Shown here piece after piece: positions 33,857 through 43,423 of a DNA stretch of 46,085 bases (position 1 is its first letter; every line of letters begins with the position of its first letter). The stretch is from Geobacteraceae bacterium (GTDB lineage Bacteria; Desulfobacterota; Desulfuromonadia; Geobacterales; Pseudopelobacteraceae): NCBI GenBank assembly GCA_021286935.1, contig JAJTBI010000016.1, positions 1 to 46,085 of the forward strand, in the 5' to 3' direction. Both the position numbers and the translations under genes were made by a program. Below the pieces are notes generated by a model that saw only the letters and a list, made by a program, of their open reading frames with translations, had not been told where the DNA came from and made no database searches.

Positions 33857-35095
33857 ATGACGATTACCTGCCCCCACTGCGGAGTCAGCGGCCAGCTGGA
33901 TGATTCAAAACGACCTGTCGGTGCTACCAGTATCAACTGTCCCCGTTGCAAACAAAGTTTTCCGCTCCCTCCACTTGAACCAGCTGCCGTTGCCCCGCCC
34001 GTAATCCCGGTGCCGCCACCGTTGCCTGCTGAGCCAGCTCCGCTTCGTCCCTGTCCTGCCTGTGGCGGCATTATTGAAGGTAGCGGCGGACTCTGCAATG
34101 CCTGTGAAGCAGCCCGCAACCGTCAGTCTGCGGCAGGCAATGGAGCCACGACACCTCCGCCGCCTATCCCGCCTGCTGGTGACGACAGAAGCTCCGGCTC
34201 CTGTGCTGTTTGTAAAGGGCGTTTTGCCCAAAGCCAGATGGTCCGTTTTGGTGACAAGCTGGTCTGCGCCAGTTGCAAGCCCACCTATGTCCAGATGCTG
34301 GCCATGGGGATAGTCGGAATGGCTGGCTCAGGCTCTGAAGGTACGTTGAATCAAGAACAGCTTTTGGCCAGAGACTATACGGTGGAGATTGGCAGTTGTA
34401 TTTCCGAAGGGTGGCAGATGGTTAAAGGAAGTATGGGGATTGTTGTCGGAGCCTCATTGCTGGCATATATGGCCTTTATGATAAGTTGTATGATTCCTTA
34501 TTTGGGAACGCTGGCCACCTTGTTTTTGACAGGTCCTTTCATGGGAGGAATCTGGTGGTTTTATATCAGGAAAACGCGAGGTGAGTCGGCAACTGTTGGG
34601 GATGCATTTGGGGGATTCGGACCAAGGTTTGTGCAGCTTATGCTGGCCGGTCTGGTTAAAATATTGATAATGTGGGGCGTTATGCTTGTCGCCTTTATCC
34701 CGGTGATACTTTTCATCGGTCTGGGGGGAATACTTAACCGTACATATTCAATGGCGGCTCCACCATCAGTTGCCATGATCATTGTAGGGGTATTCTTTGT
34801 GCTTATCGGCTTTGCGGCAATGACCTATCTAAGCGTAAGCTGGCTGTTTTTGTTTCCCCTTGTTATTGACAAGAATGTACCGTTCTGGCCTGCGTTTCAG
34901 CTTAGTCGTAAAATGGTTGCCAAACAATGGTGGATGACTTTTTTACTTACCATTGTTTTAGGTATTGTCGCAACACTTGGCGCATTTGCCCTTATTATTG
35001 GTTTACTGATAACAGCGCCACTGGCCTTTGCAGCACTTGCAGCCCATTATCAGAAGGTATTCGGTGATTTGAAGCCAGAGCCAATAACGGCCTGA
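33857..35095 (+). CDS. Zinc-ribbon multi-pass membrane protein
   Basis: 412 residues. An N-terminal MJ0042-type zinc finger (C5, C8, C28, C31) is followed by a Pro-rich linker, a second ribbon (CPACGG, CNACE), another Pro-rich stretch, and a treble-clef-like finger (CAVCKGRF with CASCKPTY). From about residue 190, five or six membrane helices follow, resembling DUF975 or glycerophosphodiesterase-type membrane regions. The first gene of the operon; the zinc fingers face the cytoplasm if the topology is standard. Function unknown. ATG 33857 is preferred to the GTG at 33851. Confidence 0.75.
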   Translation: MTITCPHCGVSGQLDDSKRPVGATSINCPRCKQSFPLPPLEPAAVAPPVIPVPPPLPAEPAPLRPCPACGGIIEGSGGLCNACEAARNRQSAAGNGATTPPPPIPPAGDDRSSGSCAVCKGRFAQSQMVRFGDKLVCASCKPTYVQMLAMGIVGMAGSGSEGTLNQEQLLARDYTVEIGSCISEGWQMVKGSMGIVVGASLLAYMAFMISCMIPYLGTLATLFLTGPFMGGIWWFYIRKTRGESATVGDAFGGFGPRFVQLMLAGLVKILIMWGVMLVAFIPVILFIGLGGILNRTYSMAAPPSVAMIIVGVFFVLIGFAAMTYLSVSWLFLFPLVIDKNVPFWPAFQLSRKMVAKQWWMTFLLTIVLGIVATLGAFALIIGLLITAPLAFAALAAHYQKVFGDLKPEPITA

Positions 35096-35111
35096 AAGGC
35101 TATAGTCTGTA

Positions 35112-35711
35112 ATGTCTAACGCCAGTTCTACGCTTTTTCCTGTACTGTGCAGCTCCTGTCACACACCGCTACCGGCAGCGTTCTGCAACAGTGGTGACCC
35201 GATCCATTGTCCGCACTGTGCAACGCAGCTACAGGTTGAACTGTTTCCGGCAATTCTGAGACCGTTGCACGAAGGTGGTACTGTCGGTCTGCAGGTGGCA
35301 GAGGGGGAGACAAGCTGCTTTTATCACCCGGACAAGCAGGCGGTTACAATCTGTAGTAGTTGTGGCCGTTTTCTCTGCAGCCTCTGTGAAATCGATCTGG
35401 TCGGTCGCTGTCTCTGTCCAATTTGCCTGGAACAGGGGCGACAGAATGAACAGCTTGCGGAGTTGGTCAATAAGCGAACCCTGCATGACAGTATCGCCCT
35501 TAACATTAGCATTCTACCCCTGTTGTTTTGGCCCTTCACCCTGATTTCTGCGCCTGTCTCCTTTTATCTGGCACTAAGGGGCTGGAACAAACCATCCAGT
35601 ATTCTGCCCCGCACCAAGATTCGTCTGGTCCTGGCCTTGCTGTTTTCAGTGCTGCAGATGATCGGCTGGGCTGCGTTGGGGGTATTCCTGTTTCAGAAGT
35701 GGAGCTCATGA
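35112..35711 (+). CDS. B-box-type zinc-finger membrane protein
   Basis: 199 residues. A zinc ribbon (C13, C16, C33, C36), then a B-box-like binuclear finger with ligands C69, H72, C81, C84, C89, C92, C102 and C105, then two membrane helices (about 133-152 and 172-195). The finger spacing is identical to that of the protein at 36256. Bacterial B-box/RING-like fingers are known as membrane-associated adaptor modules; the target is unknown. The stop overlaps the next start. Confidence 0.75.
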   Translation: MSNASSTLFPVLCSSCHTPLPAAFCNSGDPIHCPHCATQLQVELFPAILRPLHEGGTVGLQVAEGETSCFYHPDKQAVTICSSCGRFLCSLCEIDLVGRCLCPICLEQGRQNEQLAELVNKRTLHDSIALNISILPLLFWPFTLISAPVSFYLALRGWNKPSSILPRTKIRLVLALLFSVLQMIGWAALGVFLFQKWSS

Positions 35712-36259
35712 ACCGCCCGACCCAGCCTGTCACATATCGTCGTCTAGCCCGTGGCACCATTGCCATGATCATGCGCTGCTCACTCTGGCTGGGGGATGAC
35801 CATCTCTTGTCGGTTAAATCAACCGGCTATACCGAAGAGTATGTGCGGATTTATCTGAAAGATCTGAAAGGGATCATCGCGCAGCGTACCAAAACCTGGA
35901 TGCTACTTAACATCCTGCTGGGGATTGTCGTAGGTCTGTGCGGGATCGGTATCTTGAATACTAACGATATTTTTTCCCCAGGCACCATTGCGTTCTTTAT
36001 CTTCGGGGCGCCGTTTCTGATTGTTTTTCTGGTTAACCTGTTCAAAGGCCCCACCTGCAAGACAAATCTGCTGACTCCGCTGGGACTGGTTGATATCCCT
36101 GCTCTGCAGCGTGCCCGTAAGGTTGCCCGTCTGATTCAGGAGCTGCGGCCCCTGATTGCCTCCCATCAGGGCAGCATGCTGCGTAGTGAGCTGCTGTCCC
36201 GCTATGACAATCAGCGGACAGGCGCACCGTCCACCCCGGCACCGCCCCCAACCCCATGA
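35708..36259 (+). CDS. Small two-helix membrane protein, unknown
   Basis: 183 residues from the ATG at 35708, overlapping the previous stop. The N-terminal region (ARGTIAMIMRCSLWLGDDHL, then YTEEYVRIYLKDLKGIIAQR) looks like a PH-like or bPH domain strand set, then two membrane helices (about 64-84 and 92-113), a basic cytoplasmic segment and a Pro/Thr-rich tail. No catalytic motif. It sits between the two B-box genes and may bind the same partners. Confidence 0.65.
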   Translation: MNRPTQPVTYRRLARGTIAMIMRCSLWLGDDHLLSVKSTGYTEEYVRIYLKDLKGIIAQRTKTWMLLNILLGIVVGLCGIGILNTNDIFSPGTIAFFIFGAPFLIVFLVNLFKGPTCKTNLLTPLGLVDIPALQRARKVARLIQELRPLIASHQGSMLRSELLSRYDNQRTGAPSTPAPPPTP

Positions 36260-36576
36260 GCAGTCTGAAGGTCCAGCGCTGTTTTAACCATGCAAACCGC
36301 GAGGCAGTGGCCCGCTGTGCCCAGTGTGGCAACTTTTTCTGCCGGGAATGCGTTACGGAACATGACGGTCGCATGACCTGCGGCCGCTGCCTGGCAAGCC
36401 GGTCTGACACTGCCCGCACGTTCCGTTTTCGCTCGGTTTTAGCCGGTGTTGTGCAACTGGGGCTTGGGCTGATGATTCTCTGGTTCTGTTTCTTCATGGC
36501 CGGTCGCGGCCTGCTGCTGATCCCCTCGTCATTTCACGAAGGTCATATCTGGCGTCTGTTTGAGGAGCGTCCATGA
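36256..36576 (+). CDS. Small B-box-type zinc-finger protein with one membrane helix
   Basis: 106 residues. Binuclear finger ligands C9, H12, C21, C24, C29, C32, C42 and C45, the same spacing as in the protein at 35112, then one membrane helix (about 58-82) and a short tail. It reads like a minimal finger-plus-anchor adaptor. Overlaps neighbours on both sides by 4 bases. Confidence 0.75.
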   Translation: MSSLKVQRCFNHANREAVARCAQCGNFFCRECVTEHDGRMTCGRCLASRSDTARTFRFRSVLAGVVQLGLGLMILWFCFFMAGRGLLLIPSSFHEGHIWRLFEERP

Positions 36577-38213
36577 TCCTGCGCCCCAAGAGCCGTGAAA
36601 AAGGGAGCGGGGCCGTTGAACTGCTGGAGCAGGCCACTGCCCTGCTGCGTCAGACTCCGTTAGACACCCTGGCCAGCTATTATCTGGGTACCCTGCCGTT
36701 TATGCTGGTGCTGCTCTGGTTCTGGGCTGATATGAGCCGCAGTGCTGATGCAGACCTGCGGCTGGCAGGAGGCGCATTGGCCCTGGCGATCCTGTTTATC
36801 TGGATGAAGGTTTGGCAAAGCCGTTTTTCAGGTCGATTGTTGATGCAACTGGGAGGGGCCGCCGAGCTGCCTCCGCTTACCGGTAGTGTTATGGTGCAGG
36901 GCGGCCTGCAACCGTGGGGTTTTATCATCCTGCCGCTGGCTGGTCTGATAACCCTGCCGTTTGGCTGGTGCTACGCCTTTTTTCAGAATCTCACTGTGCT
37001 GGGTGGACCTGACTGGCGGAGCACGCAACGCAAGGCGCGTCACCTGGCTTTGCTCTGGCCCGGCCAGAACCACCTGCTGCTGGCCCTGTTGTCACTTATC
37101 TTCCTGGTGCTGTTTGCCAATATAGCGGCTGCTGTCTATTTCCTGCCGCACCTGTTCAAGACCCTGTTCGGGATTGAAACTATCTTCACCCGTAGTAACA
37201 CGATGCTGCTTAACTCAACCTTCTGGGCGGCGATGGTGGTGATCACCCAGCTCTGTCTTGATCCACTGGTCAAGGCCTGCTACGTGCTGCGCTGCCATTA
37301 TGGTGAATCACTTGCCAGCGGTGCTGATCTGCGGGCACAGATACAGACGGTTGCGGGACGGCAAGCCTTGCCAGTCCTGCTTGTCTCCTTCGCGCTCATG
37401 GCCGGTGTCGCGTTGCCAGCCTCTGCTGCACCACAAACAACGGAACCGCACCACCAGCTGCAGCAACGTGCAGCACGGCTTGATCGAGCGGTTGAACAGG
37501 TTATCAAGGATCCCCGTTTTGCCTGGCGCCTGCCACGGGAACAGCACCATCTTGAAAAACGGGAACTGCCCGGTTTCATGCAGTCCATCCTTACCTGGAT
37601 TCAGGATACCGCCGGTACGGTGGGAGGCTGGATCGGCGATGCCATCAAGTGGGTGTTTAAAAAACTGCCCAAGCCGTCGTTTTCCGGGGCAAAACCTGAC
37701 TGGGGCGGTAGCTTTTCAGATGTTGCATTACTGCTGATGTACCTGCTGCTGGCACTGTTGCTGTGTGCCGGTGCCATCTTTGCCTGGCGTCGGCTGCGGC
37801 GTACCGCCCCGCCTGAGGCAGAACTGCCGATGCACGCCGTGCAGGTAACACCGGATCTGCATGATGAATCGGTGATTGCCACTGAACTGACCGAAGACCG
37901 CTGGCTGGCCCTGGCCCGGGAGCTGCTGGGAAAAGGTGAACTGCGTCTGGGGCTGCGTGCGTTATATCTGGCCACTCTGGCTGCTCTGGCCGATGCACAG
38001 CTGGTGACCATCGCCCGCTGTAAGACCAATCATGATTATGAACGGGAGCTGTTGCGCTTCAGCCACGCCATGCCGAAGGTAAGCGAGGCATTCGCGTTGA
38101 ACCTGCGGATCTTTGAAGCGGCCTGGTACGGCATGCATCTGCCGGATGATGAGACCGTCCGCAGCTACCTGGATAACCACCGGAGGATCACCAGCGATGT
38201 CCGTGCGCAGTAA
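36573..38213 (+). CDS. DUF4129 domain membrane protein
   Basis: 546 residues: several N-terminal membrane helices (about 35-75, 105-140, 165-195, 210-230, 260-280), a linker with RFAWRLPREQHH, one more helix (about 385-405) and a cytoplasmic C-terminal DUF4129 domain with LGLRALYLATLAALADAQL and TNHDYEREL. DUF4129 is usually the tail of transglutaminase-like or MoxR-linked membrane proteins. The partner genes here (MoxR, DUF58, DUF4350) are typical. Confidence 0.8.
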   Translation: MILRPKSREKGSGAVELLEQATALLRQTPLDTLASYYLGTLPFMLVLLWFWADMSRSADADLRLAGGALALAILFIWMKVWQSRFSGRLLMQLGGAAELPPLTGSVMVQGGLQPWGFIILPLAGLITLPFGWCYAFFQNLTVLGGPDWRSTQRKARHLALLWPGQNHLLLALLSLIFLVLFANIAAAVYFLPHLFKTLFGIETIFTRSNTMLLNSTFWAAMVVITQLCLDPLVKACYVLRCHYGESLASGADLRAQIQTVAGRQALPVLLVSFALMAGVALPASAAPQTTEPHHQLQQRAARLDRAVEQVIKDPRFAWRLPREQHHLEKRELPGFMQSILTWIQDTAGTVGGWIGDAIKWVFKKLPKPSFSGAKPDWGGSFSDVALLLMYLLLALLLCAGAIFAWRRLRRTAPPEAELPMHAVQVTPDLHDESVIATELTEDRWLALARELLGKGELRLGLRALYLATLAALADAQLVTIARCKTNHDYERELLRFSHAMPKVSEAFALNLRIFEAAWYGMHLPDDETVRSYLDNHRRITSDVRAQ

Positions 38214-39363
38214 CCTGCTGATCCTCACCTTTTGTCTGTTGCTGGTGCTGGCGCTTGCCTCACTCTACCAGCTTTTTGCACTACGCTTTGAAGCGGGGGA
38301 TGTCTTTCCTCCTGGTTCTTCCCTGCGCAGTGATCCCCAGGGCAGTATGGCGCTGTACCAGGCCCTGGAGCGGGCCGGTGGGGTCAAGCTGCAGCGCAAT
38401 TACCGCTCCCTTGCCCGCCAGAAGGTCACCGCAAGTACAATCCTGCTGCTGGGCAATGATCACCATGAGCTGACAACTGCTGATAAAAAAGAGATTGCCG
38501 AGGTGGATCAGCTGGTTGCGGCAGGCAATCGGGTGATTGTTGCCTTCAATCCGGTCATTACAGCACCGGCGTGTACAGCGGCACCGGCAAAACCTGTTGA
38601 TGCAAAGCCACCAAAGCCGGTTAAAGCACCGGATACCGCATGGGGCATCAGCACAGGCTATCTTCCCGTAGCAGAAGGTGCCCCTGACAAGACTCTGATC
38701 AAGGCAACCCTGGCTGAACCGGAATTGGCCCTGCCAGCAGAGATACGCCTGCTGTCCCGTCTGACCCTGCAGCCTCCCCAAACCGGCTGGCGAACCATCT
38801 ATGCCGTTGACGGGAAGGCGGTGATACTGGAGCGGCGTATCGGCAGTGGCAGCCTGGTGCTGGTGTCTGACAGTGCGCTCTTCAGCAATGAGGCGCTTAA
38901 GGCAGATCGACAGGCCGCATTACTGGTCTGGCTGCTGGGGGAACAGCGCAGGATTATCTTTGACGAGTATCATCTGGGGGTGAGCGAGCAGGGCGGTATC
39001 ATGGCGCTGGCCCGCCGTTTTGGCCTGCTGCCGCTTATCGGGGTGCTGTTGCTGCTGGCAGGTCTGTATATCTGGCAACAGTCAATTCCGCTGATTTCAG
39101 CTGCAGGCGCAGGTTCCGATGATCAGGCCGTTGGGGTGACCCACGACAGTTTCAGTGGTCTGGTAAACCTGCTGCAACGGAATATTCCGGCCAATCAGCT
39201 GCTGAAGGTCTGCTGTCAGGAATGGCAAAAGAGCTTTAAACGTGAGGTGCAGCAGGATGCTGCGTTACGCAAAGAACTACACGATGCAATGACCGCGCAG
39301 GATGATCCGGTAACACGCTACCAGCGGATTGCCCGGCTGCGGGCAGAGAGGACGAGACGATGA
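38197..39363 (+). CDS. DUF4350 domain membrane protein
   Basis: 388 residues from the ATG at 38197 (17-base overlap with the DUF4129 gene). N-terminal membrane helix (about 7-27), an extracytoplasmic DUF4350 domain starting FPPGSSLRSDPQGSMALYQA (GATase1-like fold, no catalytic Cys seen), a Pro/Lys linker near 130-150, a second helix (about 277-292) and a C-terminal helical cytoplasmic part. Always reported next to MoxR/DUF58 genes; biochemical role unknown. Confidence 0.8.
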   Translation: MSVRSNLLILTFCLLLVLALASLYQLFALRFEAGDVFPPGSSLRSDPQGSMALYQALERAGGVKLQRNYRSLARQKVTASTILLLGNDHHELTTADKKEIAEVDQLVAAGNRVIVAFNPVITAPACTAAPAKPVDAKPPKPVKAPDTAWGISTGYLPVAEGAPDKTLIKATLAEPELALPAEIRLLSRLTLQPPQTGWRTIYAVDGKAVILERRIGSGSLVLVSDSALFSNEALKADRQAALLVWLLGEQRRIIFDEYHLGVSEQGGIMALARRFGLLPLIGVLLLLAGLYIWQQSIPLISAAGAGSDDQAVGVTHDSFSGLVNLLQRNIPANQLLKVCCQEWQKSFKREVQQDAALRKELHDAMTAQDDPVTRYQRIARLRAERTRR

Positions 39364-40325
39364 ACCAGGGGTTGCAGCAGTTGATCGCAGTGGTACAGGC
39401 GTTAAAGGGTGAGTTGGGCAAGGTGATCATCGGCCAGCATGAGGTGATTGACCGGGTGCTGGTGGCGCTTCTGACCGGGCAGCATGCCCTGATTGAAGGG
39501 GTGCCGGGTATCGGCAAGACCCTGTTGGTGCGTACTCTGGCCAAGGTGGTGGGCGGGCGTTTTTCCCGGATTCAGTTTACCCCGGACCTGATGCCGACGG
39601 ATATCACCGGCTCCAACATCTTCAACATGAAGGAAAACGAGTTTGTGCTCAATCCCGGCCCGATCTTCTGTAACTTCCTGCTGGCCGATGAGATCAACCG
39701 CGCCCCGTCCAAGACCCAGTCTGCACTGCTGCAGGCCATGCAAGAGCGGATGGTGACCATTGACCGCAAGAGCTACACCCTGTCAGCCAGTTTCACGGTC
39801 TTTGCCACCCAGAACCCGGTGGAGTTTGAAGGAACCTATCCCTTGCCGGAGGCCCAGAAAGACCGCTTCATGCTGAAGATTACCATGCCGCCACCCACCC
39901 GCGAAGAGGAGTTGGCCCTGGTGCGTCGCACCCTGGGGAATGATGCGCCGGAAACCGTGCTGGCCGGTGATACGGTCCGCTGCGTGATCAGCGCCGATGA
40001 TCTGGTGACCCTGCGGCAGGCGTTGATGACGCTGGTGGTGCAGGATGAGATTGCCGCCTATGCCCTGGAGGTGGTGCGGGCTACCCGCAGCCACCATGCC
40101 GTGCTGCTGGGGGGCGGTCCCCGCGCCTCGCAGTCGCTGATTCTGGCTGCCCGGGCTGCTGCTGCCGTGGCTGGCCGTGACTTCATCACCCCGGACGATA
40201 TCAAGATGATGGCGCTGCCGGTGTTGGAACACCGCCTGATTCTGCAGCCTGACTACGAGATTGAGGGACTGACCCCTGGTGAGGTGATCGGCTCAATCCT
40301 GCAGGAGGTCACGGTTCCCCGGTGA
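39360..40325 (+). CDS. MoxR family AAA+ ATPase
   Basis: 321 residues: Walker A GVPGIGKT (47-54), Walker B LLADE (D110, E111), sensor 1 [19 protein letters not shown] and a C-terminal lid with [16 protein letters not shown]. MoxR ATPases act as chaperones that load metal or build complexes with vWA partners. The DUF58 protein encoded next is the usual partner. Overlaps of 4 bases on both sides. Confidence 0.95.
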   Translation: MNQGLQQLIAVVQALKGELGKVIIGQHEVIDRVLVALLTGQHALIEGVPGIGKTLLVRTLAKVVGGRFSRIQFTPDLMPTDITGSNIFNMKENEFVLNPGPIFCNFLLADEINRAPSKTQSALLQAMQERMVTIDRKSYTLSASFTVFATQNPVEFEGTYPLPEAQKDRFMLKITMPPPTREEELALVRRTLGNDAPETVLAGDTVRCVISADDLVTLRQALMTLVVQDEIAAYALEVVRATRSHHAVLLGGGPRASQSLILAARAAAAVAGRDFITPDDIKMMALPVLEHRLILQPDYEIEGLTPGEVIGSILQEVTVPR

Positions 40326-41659
40326 TCATCCCGGCTTTGGGCATACTGCGGCTTGTTGCCGCCACGCTGATTCCGGCGGCCCTGCTGTATGCGGTTACAC
40401 CCCAGTTCCGGCCACTGCTGCTCTTTGTACCGCCACTGGTGGGGATTGTTGCGCTGGCAGATCTGCTGGCACTGTTCCGTCATCGCAACCAGTTGGGCGT
40501 TACCGCTCCCCCACGGCTGTCACTGATCTGTGGACGATCAGGCCAGCTGGGGATCACCATCCGGGCCATCAACCAGGGTGGCTTTGATCTGCAGGTGGGG
40601 TTGGCGCTGCCGACCAGCTTTAGCTCACCTTTCCGGGAAACCCGGTTGAAGCTGGTCAAGGGAGGGGATGCGGTCTGTCTGGACTGGCCCCTGACCGGCA
40701 GCCAACGGGGCAGGTTTCAGGTCACGCAGTGTGCCTTGCGGATTGTTTCTCCTTTCCGCTTGTGGCAGCTGCAGAACCGCCACACCATCAGCACAGAACT
40801 GCGGGTTTATCCCAACCTGCGGGCAGAGCGTCGTCGCCTGGCAAGTCTGTTTCTGGAGCGCAATGACCGGCAACTGCAGGCCCAGCGCCAACGGGGCCAG
40901 GGCAGGGAGTTTGACCGTCTGCGCCAGTATCAGACCGGTGACAGTCTGGCGGATATTCACTGGAAGGCTACTGCCAAACGCCGCCAGCTGATTACCAAAG
41001 AGTACCAGATTGAGCGGACCCAGGAGGTCTACCTGCTGATCGACAGCTCCCGTCTCAGTGGCCGGCCGGTACCCACCGCCGAAGGGGGCAGCGAACCGTT
41101 TCTGGAGCAGGCGGTGCGTACCGCCCTGATCCTGGGATCAGTGGCCCAGCGTCAGGGAGACCTGTTCGGGGTGGCGGCCTTTGGCAGCAGGGTACAGGGC
41201 TTTGTGCGGGCCAACAGCGGCAAGATCCATTTCGGACACTGCCGTGATCTGCTCTACACCGTTCAGCCGGGAGAGGACAGCCCCTCCTTTGGCGAACTGG
41301 CCACCTTCATGGCCGCCCGTCTGCGTCGCCGGGCCCTGCTGATCTTTATTGCACCACTGGATGAACCGGCCCTGGCCGAGGAGTTTATCCGCGCCATCCG
41401 GATCCTGTCCCGCCGCCATCTGATCTGTGTTGCCATGCCGCAACCATCCACCGCTGCCCCGCTTTTCAGCGATGCCAGGTTGCGCAGCAGCGATGAACTC
41501 TATTGCCATCTGGCCGGACACCTGACCTGGCACCAACTGCGGGAGCTGCAGCAAAAACTCCGCCTGCAGGGAATCAGGCTGTTACTGGTCAAGGATGAGC
41601 GGTTGAGCGCTGATCTGGTCTCCCATTATCTGGATGTCAAACGGAAGCAACTGCTATGA
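40322..41659 (+). CDS. DUF58 domain protein (vWA-like partner of MoxR)
   Basis: 445 residues from a GTG overlapping the MoxR stop. Two membrane helices at the N-terminus (about 1-50), a beta-rich extracytoplasmic part, then the DUF58 signature YQTGDSLADIHWKATAKR and a vWA-like fold with VYLLIDSSRLSG (DxS-type metal site). It is expected to bind MoxR in the cytoplasm. The gene is coupled to SpoIIM-like DUF95 by overlap. Confidence 0.9.
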   Translation: MIIPALGILRLVAATLIPAALLYAVTPQFRPLLLFVPPLVGIVALADLLALFRHRNQLGVTAPPRLSLICGRSGQLGITIRAINQGGFDLQVGLALPTSFSSPFRETRLKLVKGGDAVCLDWPLTGSQRGRFQVTQCALRIVSPFRLWQLQNRHTISTELRVYPNLRAERRRLASLFLERNDRQLQAQRQRGQGREFDRLRQYQTGDSLADIHWKATAKRRQLITKEYQIERTQEVYLLIDSSRLSGRPVPTAEGGSEPFLEQAVRTALILGSVAQRQGDLFGVAAFGSRVQGFVRANSGKIHFGHCRDLLYTVQPGEDSPSFGELATFMAARLRRRALLIFIAPLDEPALAEEFIRAIRILSRRHLICVAMPQPSTAAPLFSDARLRSSDELYCHLAGHLTWHQLRELQQKLRLQGIRLLLVKDERLSADLVSHYLDVKRKQLL

Positions 41660-42663
41660 TCATCGATCTGGAACGTTTTACAGCTACGGAGAAGCCGTTC
41701 TGGGATGAGCTGGAGCGGCTGCTGAAACGGGTTGAAGATGACCCGGCCTGCCGACTGGGGGTTGATGGGGCTGCCCGCTTCCACTACCTGTACCAGCGGG
41801 CCAGCGCCGGACTGGCCCGTCTTGATGGTCTGGCTGCCCCGCTTGAATTCCGTCGCTATCTGGAAAGTCTGGTGGCGCGGGCCTATGGTGAAATTCATTC
41901 CTCCCGTGATAATGCCTATCGTTTCAAGCCGCGTGTCTGGTTGATGGATACCTTTCCCCAAACCTTCAGACGTTTCATCCGTCAGTTTCAACTGGCAGTG
42001 CTGATCACCATTGTTGGGGCGGTCTTTGGCGCAGCCGTGCTGATGGTGGCGCCGGAGGAAAAAGGGATGCTGCTGCCGTTTGACCATCTGCATGGCTCAC
42101 CAACAGAGCGGGTGGCCAGGGAAGAACAGGAGGCAGGCAAGCGGCTGGCCGGCCACAAGGCCACCTTCTCCAGCAGTCTGATGACCCACAACACCCAGGT
42201 TTCCATCGCCTGCATGGCCACCGGCATGACCTGGGGGGTGGGGACCATCATCCTGCTGTTCTACAACGGCGTAATCCTGGGGGCGGTGGTGCTGGATTAC
42301 CTGGCTGCCGGGCAGGGGATCTTCCTGGCTGGCTGGCTGCTGCCCCATGGTGTGATCGAGATCCCGGCCATTTTGATCGCCGGGCAGGCCGGGCTGGTGC
42401 TGGCAACAGCCCTGATCGGCAAGGGCAGTGGCCTGCCATTGGTTGCCCGGATGCGGAAGGTCTGGGCTGATCTGACCACCCTGATCGGCGGGGTGGCACT
42501 GATGCTGATCTGGGCCGGTCTGGTGGAGGCGTTCTTTTCCCAGTACCATGAGCCGGTGTTGCCCTACAGTGTCAAGATCGCCTTTGGTCTGGTTGAACTC
42601 TGTCTGCTGGTACTGTTCCTGGGCCGATCCGGCCGGGGCGGAAAGGTGGCCGGACGTGGCTGA
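41656..42663 (+). CDS. Stage II sporulation protein M-like (DUF95) membrane protein
   Basis: 335 residues: a cytoplasmic helical N-terminus (about 1-100, including EKPFWDELERLLKRV) and about five membrane helices (near 110-130, 180-215, 220-250, 275-295, 300-320) with HGVIEIPAILIAGQAGL, the conserved SpoIIM core. In non-sporulating bacteria it is a common member of MoxR/DUF58/RDD operons; role unknown. Confidence 0.88.
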   Translation: MIIDLERFTATEKPFWDELERLLKRVEDDPACRLGVDGAARFHYLYQRASAGLARLDGLAAPLEFRRYLESLVARAYGEIHSSRDNAYRFKPRVWLMDTFPQTFRRFIRQFQLAVLITIVGAVFGAAVLMVAPEEKGMLLPFDHLHGSPTERVAREEQEAGKRLAGHKATFSSSLMTHNTQVSIACMATGMTWGVGTIILLFYNGVILGAVVLDYLAAGQGIFLAGWLLPHGVIEIPAILIAGQAGLVLATALIGKGSGLPLVARMRKVWADLTTLIGGVALMLIWAGLVEAFFSQYHEPVLPYSVKIAFGLVELCLLVLFLGRSGRGGKVAGRG

Positions 42664-43423
42664 ACAGACCACTACCCTGCAGATCCGCACCCCGGAGGGG
42701 ATCCGTTTCTCCCTGTTACTGGCCGGTCCCACCAGCCGTCTGCTGGCGCTGCTGGTGGACTTTAGCTGTATCACGGTTGCAACCACCACCATCAGCACGG
42801 TCTTAAGGCTGTTTGCGCTGATCAGCCAGGACATCTTTATGGCCCTGACGATCCTGTCCGGCTTTGTAATTTCCATCGGCTATGGCATCGGCTGTGAATG
42901 GTACTGGCAGGGGCAGACCGTGGGCAAGCGGCTGCTGCAACTGCGGGTGGTGGATGAACAGGGGTTGAAACTGCAGTTCAGTCAGGTGGTGATCAGAAAC
43001 CTGCTACGGATCGTTGACTCGCTGCCCGCCCTCTATCTGGTGGGGGGAATTGCCAGCCTGACCAGCCGTAAATGCCAGCGGTTGGGTGATCTGGCTGCCG
43101 GAACGATTGTGGTCCGTACCCCCAGGGTCTCTCTGCCCGATCTGGAACAGCTGGGCACAGAGAAGTTCAACTCACTGGCGGCCTATCCCCATCTGGTGGC
43201 ACGCTTGCGGCAAAAGGTCAGCCGTGAAGAAGGGGCCATTGCCCTGCGGGCCCTGATCCGCCGGGAAGAGCTTGACCCGGCTGCCCGGCTGGAGTTATTC
43301 CGTGAACTGGCAACCTTGTTCCGTAGCCAGGTGGCTTTTCCGGCAGAGGCGGTGGACGGGGTATCGGATGAACGCTATGTCCGTAATGTGGTTGAGCTGT
43401 TATTTGAGAAGCGCGGGCGGTAA
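42656..43423 (+). CDS. RDD family membrane protein
   Basis: 255 residues from a GTG at 42656. The RDD motif appears as SRLLALLVDF (R and D) with GKRLLQLRVVDEQG and CQRLGDLAAGTIVVR; three or four membrane helices lie between. A cytoplasmic C-terminal tail of about 95 residues (from LPDLEQLGTEKF) is extra to the basic RDD unit. Last gene of the operon; a new promoter starts immediately after its stop. Confidence 0.88.
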   Translation: MAEQTTTLQIRTPEGIRFSLLLAGPTSRLLALLVDFSCITVATTTISTVLRLFALISQDIFMALTILSGFVISIGYGIGCEWYWQGQTVGKRLLQLRVVDEQGLKLQFSQVVIRNLLRIVDSLPALYLVGGIASLTSRKCQRLGDLAAGTIVVRTPRVSLPDLEQLGTEKFNSLAAYPHLVARLRQKVSREEGAIALRALIRREELDPAARLELFRELATLFRSQVAFPAEAVDGVSDERYVRNVVELLFEKRGR

